Source of the DNA: Candidatus Poribacteria bacterium
GTDB lineage: Bacteria > Poribacteria > WGA-4E > WGA-3G
Assembly (NCBI GenBank): GCA_009845545.1
Contig: VXZK01000213.1
Location: 1-36,218 of the forward strand
DNA: 36,218 nt
Direction: 5' to 3'
Shown: piece by piece, positions 24,948-32,512 of the stretch
Layout of the letters: every line of letters begins with the position of its first letter
Numbering within the stretch: position 1 is the first letter of the stretch
The notes under the pieces: generated by a model
The model's database searches: none
The model's input: only the letters and a program-made list of their open reading frames with translations
What the model was told of the DNA's origin: nothing
Program-made: the position numbers and the translations under genes

Positions 24948-27671
24948 ATGGGTTATGATTTCACGACTGTCGCACGGTTGCCATCGCCAGGCGATAACGT
25001 CGCTATTACGACACAAACATTGGAAGGTGGCACGCGCATTCACTACAATGGACAACAGATTCAGTTATCGCATACCATTTTGGAAGGGCATCGCTTTGCC
25101 ATTGAGTCGATTTCAGAGACATCGCCGTTGTTGTCGTGGGGTTTACCCTTCGGTTTCGCTATACGCTCCATTGACCCCGGTGATTATGTCTGTAATCAGA
25201 AGATGATTGATTCGTTGTCTATTAGAAACTTACCCTTCGCATTGCCGGAAACACCGAACTTCAGCGACAAGATGGCACCCTACCAATTAGACGAGGCTGA
25301 ATTCCGTCCGGGTACACAGATGCCACGTTATACACATGCGCGGCACTTCCTGGGTTATCAGCGTCCTGGCAACCGTGGCGTTGGCACGCGAAACTATATC
25401 GTCGTTATGGGCACAACTTCCCGCACCTCCGGTTTCGCGAGAAGACTTGCCGAGATGTGTTCGGTAGGAGGGGTTTGGAACCCCGATATATTTCCCAATA
25501 TAGACGGTGTTGTTGCTGTGACACATACAGAGGGTGGCGAAGACAGGACTCCGAATAACGTTGATATGCTGCTCCGAACGCTCGCCGGTTTTACTGTCCA
25601 TCCGAATATCGGTGCGATGTTGCTTGTGGATTATGGTACTGAAGCGGTTACGAACGAAATGCTCAAGGCGTATATGTTACGCGAGGGTTACGCTTTGGAT
25701 GATGTCGTTCACCGTTTCTATCGGCTACAAGGGAGTTTTGACACGGATTTAGTGAGCGGTAGGGAGATTATCAACGGGTGGTTGGATACTGTGAACAGCG
25801 TACCGCGCGCTGAACAACCTCTGGAAAATCTGAAGATTGCTCTGCAGTGTGGGGGTTCCGATGCGTTCTCTGGTGTATCTGGTAATCCGCTTGCCGCTTA
25901 CGTTGCGAAAGAGGTCATTCGTTATGGCGGATGTGCCAACCTCGCGGAGACCGATGAACTGATCGGATCGGAGGCATACATACTTCAAAACGTCCGCGAT
26001 CTGGCTACCGCCCGCACGTTCCTCAATACCATTGAACGGTTCAAAGAACGCGTTTCATGGCATGGACACTCCGCAGAAGGCAATCCTTCTGGCGGCAATA
26101 ACTTCCGTGGACTCTATAACATCGCCATTAAATCAATCGGTGCAGCGATGAAGCGGCATCCTGATGTCTGTCTCGATTATGTCATCAATTATAGCGAGTT
26201 GATGGAGGAATCGGGCTACTACTTCATGGACAGTCCCGGCAACGATTTAGAAAGCATCGCAGGACAGGTGGCATCCGGCTCCAACATGATTTTCTTTGTA
26301 ACAGGCAACGGTTCGATTACGAATTTCCCATTCGTGCCGACGATTAAGATCGTCACGACGACGGGGCGTTATGAGATGCTTTCCAAGGATATGGACGTGA
26401 ACGCCGGCGCATATCTCGACGGGACACCGATGGAAGAACTCGGCGAATCCATGCTGGATCTGACAGTAGATGTCGCATCGGGTGAACGTTCAGTCGGTGA
26501 GAAAGCCGGGCATTCTCAAGTCTCGCTATGGCGCGATTGGAAGCAGACGGGTCCTGTGAATTTGGACCTGTTGTTAACGGAATCTGAATTGAAGTCCGGT
26601 GAACCGATCCCAATTGGTGCTGTTACGGAAACCCAGCGGCGTGTGCCTACTACTCTGCGTCCAACGGCACAGCGGCGTGTGCCTACTACTCTGCAATTCC
26701 GTGCGCTCCAAACAGAGGCGGGTTACCGCACGGATCAGGTTGGACTCATCTTGCCTACGAGTCTCTGCTCTGGACAGATTGCACAGATGATCGCGCACCA
26801 CTGCAATGAACGCGGGATCGGCGCGAAGGAGGGTATATCCCGTTTTGTTGCGCTTCCGCATACGGAGGGGTGTGGTGTCTCCGGCGGACGTTCTGAGGAG
26901 ATTTATACCCGCACGATGATTGGGCACCTTACGCATCCGAAGGTTGCGCTCGGTCTACTCCTTGAACACGGTTGTGAGAAGACCCACAACGACCACGTCC
27001 GACATGAAATCCAGAAGTTGGGCATATCGCCGGAACGTTACGGTTGGGCGAGCGTGCAGTTAGATGGCGGGATTGATGCTGTTATTGAGAAGGTGCAAGA
27101 CTGGTTTTCGGAAACGCTTGCGGATAAGCCGCCTGTTCCGGTTGTCGATGCCGGATTAGAACACCTCTGTGTAGCCGTGACATCAACAGGTGAGGCAACT
27201 GAAGAAGTCTCTCAGTCCTTAACGCAATTGACGCACGGAATCGTTGCTGTGGGTGGAACGGTTGTCGTCCCCGCGAATGCGGCGTTTGTGTCTCACGGCA
27301 CACGGGGTGTGCCTACTACTTTGGCGTATGGACAGCGGGTCGAGAAAGCGGGTTTTCACGTTATGGAGACACCGACGGATCAACCGACGGAGACGTTGAC
27401 AGGTTTGGGTGCGACAGGTGTGGATTTGGCACTTGTGCATGTTGTCGGTGCGCCGTTGCAATCGCATGTGATGGTGCCGTTAATTCAGGTTTCTACGGAT
27501 GCTACAACACAAGCGAACTACGGTGCGGATTTGGATTTGGAGTCTGCTAATGTTGACGATTTGTTGGCATTGATTGTAGAGGTGGCTTCGCGGCGGTATA
27601 CGCCGAAACTACACGGCAAAGGGAATACGGATTTCCAGTTGACGCGCGGGTTATTGGGGATTTCGATGTAA
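24948..27671 (+). CDS. UxaA/GarD-family altronate or galactarate dehydratase-like protein, long form
   Basis: A 907-residue protein starting at the ATG at 24948, with AAGGAG upstream; the frame extends 21 codons further but without a ribosome site. An N-terminal SAF-like domain (to about 95) is followed by a UxaA core (GNRGVGTRNYIVVMGTTSRTSG, about 140-260) and the C-terminal dehydratase half (LQCGGSDAFSGVSGNP, SNMIFFVTGNG, NAGAYLDGTPMEELGE). From about 590 a second UxaA-like segment repeats the core pattern (GLILPTSLCSGQIAQM, LPHTEGCGVSGG, LLLEHGCEK). Normal UxaA is about 500 residues. Enzymes of this family dehydrate hexarates or hexonates with Fe2+ in the cytoplasm. Three in-frame palindromic repeats lie at the linker (about 563-583) and near residue 787. 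Confidence 0.87.
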   Translation: MGYDFTTVARLPSPGDNVAITTQTLEGGTRIHYNGQQIQLSHTILEGHRFAIESISETSPLLSWGLPFGFAIRSIDPGDYVCNQKMIDSLSIRNLPFALPETPNFSDKMAPYQLDEAEFRPGTQMPRYTHARHFLGYQRPGNRGVGTRNYIVVMGTTSRTSGFARRLAEMCSVGGVWNPDIFPNIDGVVAVTHTEGGEDRTPNNVDMLLRTLAGFTVHPNIGAMLLVDYGTEAVTNEMLKAYMLREGYALDDVVHRFYRLQGSFDTDLVSGREIINGWLDTVNSVPRAEQPLENLKIALQCGGSDAFSGVSGNPLAAYVAKEVIRYGGCANLAETDELIGSEAYILQNVRDLATARTFLNTIERFKERVSWHGHSAEGNPSGGNNFRGLYNIAIKSIGAAMKRHPDVCLDYVINYSELMEESGYYFMDSPGNDLESIAGQVASGSNMIFFVTGNGSITNFPFVPTIKIVTTTGRYEMLSKDMDVNAGAYLDGTPMEELGESMLDLTVDVASGERSVGEKAGHSQVSLWRDWKQTGPVNLDLLLTESELKSGEPIPIGAVTETQRRVPTTLRPTAQRRVPTTLQFRALQTEAGYRTDQVGLILPTSLCSGQIAQMIAHHCNERGIGAKEGISRFVALPHTEGCGVSGGRSEEIYTRTMIGHLTHPKVALGLLLEHGCEKTHNDHVRHEIQKLGISPERYGWASVQLDGGIDAVIEKVQDWFSETLADKPPVPVVDAGLEHLCVAVTSTGEATEEVSQSLTQLTHGIVAVGGTVVVPANAAFVSHGTRGVPTTLAYGQRVEKAGFHVMETPTDQPTETLTGLGATGVDLALVHVVGAPLQSHVMVPLIQVSTDATTQANYGADLDLESANVDDLLALIVEVASRRYTPKLHGKGNTDFQLTRGLLGISM
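26634..26694 (-). repeat. Two in-frame GTAG-type palindromic repeats inside the UxaA-like gene
   Basis: A perfect 25-base direct repeat occurs at 26634-26658 and 26670-26694, with a period of 36 bases (12 codons), encoding QRRVPTTL twice. The second copy forms the palindrome GGCACA-GCGGCG-TGTGCC at 26666-26683. Read on the minus strand each unit begins GTAG before the palindrome, as in REP elements. Confidence 0.8.
27297..27320 (-). repeat. Third GTAG-type palindromic repeat in the UxaA-like gene
   Basis: The perfect inverted repeat GGCACAC-GGG-GTGTGCC at 27297-27313 is followed by TACTACT, as in the copies at 26634-26694. It is in the same reading frame and encodes TRGVPTTL. Confidence 0.75.
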
Positions 27672-27680
27672 AGGTATTCT

Positions 27681-28013
27681 ATGCAGAGAAATTACCCAAT
27701 TGTTATTCACAAAGACCGAGATACTGACTATTGTGTAATTGTGCCAGATCTACCCGGGTGCATAACTGCTGGAGATACGCTTGATGATGCACAAAATCAA
27801 GCATTAGAGGCTATCCAATGTCATATTGAAGGTATGTTGCTTGATGGTGAGCCTGTTCCTGAAGCGAAAAGTAACGTTCAAATTATGGACAACGACATCC
27901 ATAATTTGACGGAACAACGGCTCACAGGGCTGAAAACCAAAGATGCAACCCGATATATGCATCGGTTAGGAATTGGCATCATATTTGCTACACTTCTCAC
28001 ATCAACGTCCTAA
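27681..28013 (+). CDS. HicB-like domain protein (orphan)
   Basis: A 110-residue protein. Residues 4-62 match the HicB antitoxin fold (YPIVIHKDRDTDYCVIVPDLPGCITAGDTLDDAQNQALEAIQCHIEGML). HicB normally neutralises the HicA mRNA interferase and carries a C-terminal DNA-binding domain, but here the C-terminal 45 residues show no HTH or RHH pattern and end in a hydrophobic stretch. No hicA lies nearby. It starts nine bases after the UxaA-like stop codon with AAGG upstream, so it is probably at the end of that operon. Confidence 0.72.
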   Translation: MQRNYPIVIHKDRDTDYCVIVPDLPGCITAGDTLDDAQNQALEAIQCHIEGMLLDGEPVPEAKSNVQIMDNDIHNLTEQRLTGLKTKDATRYMHRLGIGIIFATLLTSTS

Positions 28014-28047
28014 CTGCGGCAGACTAATTTTTTGGAGGAATTCGTAA

Positions 28048-29046
28048 ATGAAAACGAAATATGCACACTTAGCGTTTGGCATCGCGTTGGTGTTAAGTAG
28101 TAGCCTGTTCGTAATGAATCTCAGTGCGCAAGTCCTTGGCAAGCAGTATATCTCTTTTTCGTCGCTCCGATCAGGAAACCTTGAAATCTATATTATTGAC
28201 ACAGAGGGTAACAATCTGCGCAACCTGACAAATCATCCAGCATCCGACCATTCCGCGACATGGTCACCAAGCGGACGCGCTTTCGCTTATGTGTCGCACC
28301 GAGAAGATGATAAGGGCGAAATTTATGTGATGGATTTAAGTAAAAATAAGACTCGCCGGTTGACAAACCATCCAGCAAGTGAAAGGCACCTCGCTTGGTC
28401 ACCCGATGGAAAATGGATCGCTTTTTCATCCAACAGGAAAGGCGACGAGCCAGGGAATTATGACATCTACAAAATGGATGCTAACGGTGAGAATTTACAA
28501 CGCCTCACAAACGAAGGCAGGTATAACTCAGGTCCGGCATGGTCACCAGACAGTTGCTCCATTGCTTTCTATTCCATCCGGAATGACGACGGCGGTATCT
28601 ATGTCATGGATACGGATGGAAAAAAAGTAAAAAAACTTGCCACTGGAATAGCACCGAGTTGGTCACCGGATGGCGAAAGGATTACCTATTATAACTTGGT
28701 ATGGAACGGTCGGAGCGGTATCTTTGTCATGGATGCTAAAGGAAAAAACAGTCGGAGAGTGTCACCGCCGGAAACTTGGAGCGAAAGACCGGCATGGTCC
28801 CCAGATGGAGAGTGGATTGCCTGCATGTCGGAACTGGAAAATCCATGGGGTAACCCGAATCGTGATTCAAATATCTATCTGATTAAACCAGACACCCTTG
28901 GAAAACCCCGCCAGATCACACAGCATGAAGCGATGGATTACTCCCCGGCATGGGTACCTTCCGGTTTCCTTGCCGTTTCTCCGACCGCGAACACCCAGAC
29001 GACCCTTTGGGGGAAGCTGAAGCAAAATCCACATACAATGAAGTGA
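28048..29046 (+). CDS. Exported TolB-like PD40 beta-propeller protein
   Basis: A 332-residue protein with a signal peptide (residues 1-27, ending LSAQ). It carries about six PD40 repeats of the form IYxMDxxGxNxxxLTNxPxxxxxxxWSPDGxxIAF, for example at 48-90, 92-135 and 140-180. The fold should be a periplasmic six-bladed propeller like the C-terminal part of TolB, but the TolB N-terminal domain and Pal partner genes are absent. The C-terminal AVSPTANTQTTLWGKLKQ is an odd tail found after the propeller. GGAGG lies ten bases before the ATG. Confidence 0.88.
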   Translation: MKTKYAHLAFGIALVLSSSLFVMNLSAQVLGKQYISFSSLRSGNLEIYIIDTEGNNLRNLTNHPASDHSATWSPSGRAFAYVSHREDDKGEIYVMDLSKNKTRRLTNHPASERHLAWSPDGKWIAFSSNRKGDEPGNYDIYKMDANGENLQRLTNEGRYNSGPAWSPDSCSIAFYSIRNDDGGIYVMDTDGKKVKKLATGIAPSWSPDGERITYYNLVWNGRSGIFVMDAKGKNSRRVSPPETWSERPAWSPDGEWIACMSELENPWGNPNRDSNIYLIKPDTLGKPRQITQHEAMDYSPAWVPSGFLAVSPTANTQTTLWGKLKQNPHTMK

Positions 29047-29079
29047 GGAAGCCAAATTCTGCCAATTCTCCTATCCGAC

Positions 29080-29108
29080 TTGCCAATTTTTCGCGTTTAT
29101 GCTATCCT
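29080..29108 (+). promoter_or_regulatory. Predicted sigma-70-type promoter for the Gfo/Idh/MocA-GrdB unit
   Basis: TTGCCA at 29080-29085 and TATCCT at 29103-29108 are 17 bases apart. A start near 29115 leaves a 26-base leader with AAAGGAG before the ATG at 29141. Confidence 0.5.
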
Positions 29109-29140
29109 CTTAGGCAACCCTCGGAAAAGGAGAAACGCCA

Positions 29141-30166
29141 ATGTATCGTGTCGGTATTATCGGGTTAGGCAGTATTGCCGCCCGTTACTCAACACCTGAT
29201 GACGCTTATCCGTATTGCCATGCAGGCGGCATCCGTTTTTGCGAGACAACCGAATTGGTGGCAGTCGCGGATATGTCAGCAGAACGGCAAGTAGAATTTC
29301 AACAGACATGGGGACCTGGCTTCCCAGATAACTCCATCAACTATTATGAAACAGATGTCCAGATGCTTGAAAGTGAAGATTTAGACATCGTCGCTGTCTG
29401 TGTCCGTGGACCGCACCATTTTCAAGTGATGCAGAACGTCTTAAGAGCAGATATTAAAGCCATCTTTCTCGAAAAACCCGCCGGATGTTCCCTTGAAGAA
29501 GTTGACACAATGACAGCAGGTGCCGACGCTAAAGGGATTCCTATCGTTGTGGACTATACACGACACTGGGGCCCACATCTCATCCGCCTTCAATTGCTTA
29601 TCGAAGACGGACTTATCGGCGAGGTGCAAACCGTTATCGGCTATTGCGGTGGCGGCGTGCTCTCCTTCGCTATCCATACAACGGATATGATCTGCCAATT
29701 CGCAGGCTACGACCCCGTAGCCGTGACGGGATTCGTCTCTGGTGGTGGGGATGTGCCAGAACCTTACGAACCTGAGCCAGCGATTATCGGTTCAACCATC
29801 CAATTTGAAAGCGGTGTCATCGGCTTTCACGTCGGCAACCACGGAACGCGCGGTGGGTTCTCTGTCGATATTCTCGGCAGCGAAGGCAGCGTTCAGACCG
29901 GATTTTATAGCGGCGCGACTGTCCACAGAGCCGGCAAATTGGTCGATAACGATACGCTTGATCTCCCTGCAAACGCCAGCCCGTTTAAGGTCGCGTATAA
30001 ACAGATTACGGACTCTCTTGATGGCGGTGCGCTGCCGCATTGTGCCCGCGACGATTATACGGCTGTCAACGAAATCGGATTTGCCACGATTGAAAGCAGC
30101 ATCACCGGACAGACAATACAACTTCCGTGCCAAAACAGGAAACGGCTGATCTTCGCGAATGGTTAA
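29141..30166 (+). CDS. Gfo/Idh/MocA family oxidoreductase
   Basis: A 341-residue NAD(P)-dependent sugar or inositol dehydrogenase-like enzyme. The Rossmann motif is GIIGLGSIAA (G8-x-G10) near the N-terminus and the EKPAG motif with the catalytic Lys follows at about residues 111-115. The C-terminal GFO_IDH_MocA domain includes HTTDMICQFAGYDP. It should be cytoplasmic; the substrate is unknown. It has its own predicted promoter and strong ribosome site (AAAGGAG). The GrdB-like selenoprotein gene starts 12 bases after its stop, so the two are co-transcribed. Confidence 0.93.
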   Translation: MYRVGIIGLGSIAARYSTPDDAYPYCHAGGIRFCETTELVAVADMSAERQVEFQQTWGPGFPDNSINYYETDVQMLESEDLDIVAVCVRGPHHFQVMQNVLRADIKAIFLEKPAGCSLEEVDTMTAGADAKGIPIVVDYTRHWGPHLIRLQLLIEDGLIGEVQTVIGYCGGGVLSFAIHTTDMICQFAGYDPVAVTGFVSGGGDVPEPYEPEPAIIGSTIQFESGVIGFHVGNHGTRGGFSVDILGSEGSVQTGFYSGATVHRAGKLVDNDTLDLPANASPFKVAYKQITDSLDGGALPHCARDDYTAVNEIGFATIESSITGQTIQLPCQNRKRLIFANG

Positions 30167-30178
30167 TACGAGGCGTGT

Positions 30179-30943
30179 ATGGCATCTGTCTGGAAACTTG
30201 ATCGTCTATCTCGCTTCTTTATGAAATTTTACGGCGGTAAGCACTATGAAGCATCTCCGCACACACCCTTGCGCTCGCCATTAAATGAATGCAGAGTTGC
30301 TCTTATTACAACCGCTGGGTTCTTTCTCAATGGGCAGCCCCCCTTTGAGACGGGGGATTGCTCGTACCGCGAGATTCCAAATTCCATTCAAACACAAGCA
30401 CTCATAAACGGACATAAAAGTGCAGCTTACAATGAACGTGGCATCGAAACGGATCCGAACCTCGCGTTTCCACTTGATAGATTCAAGGAACTGAAAACCG
30501 AAAGCAAAATCGGATCCCTAAACCATAGACACTTCAGTTTCATGGGATCCATCACAAAACCGGACATGCTCATCACACAATCCGCACCTGAAGTTGGACG
30601 CATACTTAAAGCGGACAGCGTAGAGGTTGTTTTCTTAACCCCTGTCTGACCGATGTGCAATCAGTCTGTAGGATTGATACAACGTGCTGTTGAAGCCGCA
30701 GGAATCTCTACGGTTTCAATCACACTTATAGAAGACACTACGAAAAAGGTGAAACCGCCGCGCGCCTTATCGGTACCGTACGGTTTCGGACATCCGCTCG
30801 GCGAACCGAACAACCCAGAGTTACAACACGCAATCATCGCTGAAGCACTCGAACTTTTGGAAGACAAGACACCACCTCCTCTCCTCAAAAAGAGTTCGAT
30901 AAACGCGCAAATTCCGATCACTGACAGCTCTAACAAGTTGTGA
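30179..30943 (+). CDS. GrdB/PrdB-family reductase selenoprotein (in-frame UGA as selenocysteine)
   Basis: One 254-residue product if the TGA at 30647-30649 is read as selenocysteine (residue 157). Without readthrough it breaks into 156 residues plus an orphan 96-residue frame. The two halves are in the same phase and one continuous family pattern runs through the TGA: GSLNHRHFSFMGSI, SAPEVGRILKADSVEVVFLTPV-U-PMCNQSVGLIQRAVEAAGI, then PPRALSVPYGFGHPLGEPNNPELQ. This matches the short selenoprotein B family related to glycine/sarcosine/betaine and D-proline reductase B subunits, whose members carry Sec or Cys at this place; C160 after it gives a U-x2-C redox motif. GAGG precedes the start. Role: a thiol/selenol reductase, substrate unknown. 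A recent TGA mutation is the alternative. Confidence 0.82.
30651..30684 (+). promoter_or_regulatory. Candidate bacterial SECIS stem-loop
   Basis: Immediately after the UGA, CAATC (30658-30662) pairs perfectly with GATTG (30672-30676) around a nine-base loop whose second base is G. The stem extends outward by TGT/ACA and CG/CG pairs with a small internal loop and one A-A mismatch. Position and shape fit bacterial SECIS elements that recruit SelB; it was folded by eye only. Confidence 0.5.
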
Positions 30944-30987
30944 TAAATTTTTCCTGCCTACGATACATATTTAATGGAGGGTTTTTG

Positions 30988-31227
30988 ATGGAATACAAAA
31001 TACCGCTCGTCCTGACTCCCCAAACTGAGGGTGGATATACCGTGACTTCTCCCTTACTACCGGAGTTGGTTACCGAGGGGGATTCGGTAGTTGAGGCATT
31101 AGAAAACGTCAAAGATGCCTTTGCTGCTGTCCTCGAATTATATCAGGAATCAGGACGTTCATTGCCGGAGAATACGCAAATCCCTGACGCGAAGGGTCCG
31201 GTGTGGTTAGAAACAATTAGGAATTAA
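30988..31227 (+). CDS. HicB-like domain protein (orphan, small)
   Basis: A 79-residue protein starting at the ATG at 30988 with GGAGG seven bases upstream; the frame extends upstream without a ribosome site. The pattern YKIPLVLTPQTEGGYTVTSPLLPELVTEGDSVVEALENVKDAFAAVLELY is the HicB/UPF0150 fold. A HicA toxin gene is absent. It follows the selenoprotein gene by 44 bases. Isolated HicB-like proteins of this size are common and need not be toxin-antitoxin parts. Confidence 0.8.
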   Translation: MEYKIPLVLTPQTEGGYTVTSPLLPELVTEGDSVVEALENVKDAFAAVLELYQESGRSLPENTQIPDAKGPVWLETIRN

Positions 31228-31298
31228 TTGGAAAGACTTTCAACAGGCATAGAATCGCTGAGCTAATAGCGTTCCGTTATAATCCAAAGGAGAAACCT

Positions 31299-32360
31299 AT
31301 GGACAGAATCAGAGTCGGTATTATCGGATGCGGCGGCATCTTTAGAGGTCTTCATGCACCGTATTACCAAGAACCGACGCGACGCGCAGACATCGTCGCT
31401 ATTGCTGACATCAACGAAACATCTGCAAATGAACAGGCAGATCGGTTCGGCGCAGACGCATACACAGATTACCGCACACTCCTTGACAGACAGGATATAG
31501 ACGCTGTTGATGTGTGTGTGCATCCACGTCCGCACCTCGAAATCACACGAGCCGCTGCCGCTGCCGGTAAACATATTTTGATGGAAAAACCGATGTGTTG
31601 CAATGTTGCGGAAGGTGACGAGATGGTCGCTGCCGCTGAAGATGCAGGTGTCCTCTTGATGGTGGCGTATATGATGCGCTTCGATCCCGGACATAAGAAA
31701 CTGAAATCGCTCTTAGACGACAGCACCCTCGGCACACTACAGATGGCGTATTCCAATCAGGTCGGTTATTTCTCACCCGAACGGCACCCGTGGCTTTTTG
31801 TGAAAGCAGAATCTGGCGGTATGTTGGTAGAGCAGGCAATTCACCATTTGGATATCTGGTTGTGGCTCTACGGTCCCGCTTCCACTGTCTACGGATTCAC
31901 GAGCCATGTTCCGCTGGGTGGCACCTACCCACCCGCTGACGAAGCCGTTGAAAACAACGCCGTACTGACTGTGCATTTCAAAAACGGTGGCATCGGTATG
32001 ATGATGAAAAGCTGGGCAGCTCAAGTCGGCAATACTGGTAACGGGCTCGTCACCAGTAAAGGCTCCGCAACATTGATTCGGCACGGACTCCGTTGGAAAA
32101 CCCATGACATGACAGAAGCAGAAGAATTCACTGCCCCTGTACCAGATAACGACACCTATCGCAACGTACCCGACGCGCAACGTCAACAGCGCTATTGGGG
32201 TATGGCAGCAAAAGGTGCAAGCATCGACCATTGGCTCCAGTGCATCGCTGGTGAAGCGGAACCAACGACTCACGGACGCATCGGTAGAGATGGCATTGAG
32301 TTAGCAGAGGCGACGTACCGTTCTTCTCAAATCGGCGCACCGATTTCGTTACCGCTGTAG
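31299..32360 (+). CDS. Gfo/Idh/MocA family oxidoreductase
   Basis: A 353-residue enzyme. Rossmann motif GIIGCGGIFRG at residues 7-17, EKP motif in ILMEKPMCCN near 95-104, and the C-terminal substrate domain with EQAIHHLDIWLWLYGP at about 178-193, where the His of HHLD is the usual catalytic residue. It should be a cytoplasmic NAD(P)-dependent dehydrogenase of a sugar or cyclitol. AAAGGAG precedes the ATG. It is the second member of the family in 3 kb and only distantly similar to the one at 29141, so not a recent duplicate. Confidence 0.94.
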   Translation: MDRIRVGIIGCGGIFRGLHAPYYQEPTRRADIVAIADINETSANEQADRFGADAYTDYRTLLDRQDIDAVDVCVHPRPHLEITRAAAAAGKHILMEKPMCCNVAEGDEMVAAAEDAGVLLMVAYMMRFDPGHKKLKSLLDDSTLGTLQMAYSNQVGYFSPERHPWLFVKAESGGMLVEQAIHHLDIWLWLYGPASTVYGFTSHVPLGGTYPPADEAVENNAVLTVHFKNGGIGMMMKSWAAQVGNTGNGLVTSKGSATLIRHGLRWKTHDMTEAEEFTAPVPDNDTYRNVPDAQRQQRYWGMAAKGASIDHWLQCIAGEAEPTTHGRIGRDGIELAEATYRSSQIGAPISLPL

Positions 32361-32407
32361 TTAACTATCAGGGTTAGAAACTCTCCTACAAGGGTGATTC
32401 GTGACAA

Positions 32408-32436
32408 TTGAATGGCTCTGGAATTTGGGCTATAAT
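32408..32436 (+). promoter_or_regulatory. Predicted sigma-70-type promoter for the secreted metallopeptidase
   Basis: TTGAAT at 32408-32413 and a perfect TATAAT at 32431-32436 are exactly 17 bases apart; the expected start near 32443 gives a leader of about 70 bases. Confidence 0.7.
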
Positions 32437-32512
32437 CATTGTAAAATAGATATTAGGTCTTATTAGCCTGTACGTTACATAACACGCATCCACTGGAGAG
32501 TAAATAGATCCC

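Noticed and set aside
30334-30358. CCCCC/GGGGG hairpin inside the selenoprotein gene
   Set aside because: It encodes the expected PPFETGD segment of the family, so it is probably a chance result of codon choice.
30653-30943. A separate 96-residue gene after the UGA
   Set aside because: It has no ribosome site, starts three bases after the stop in the same phase and carries the second half of a known family.
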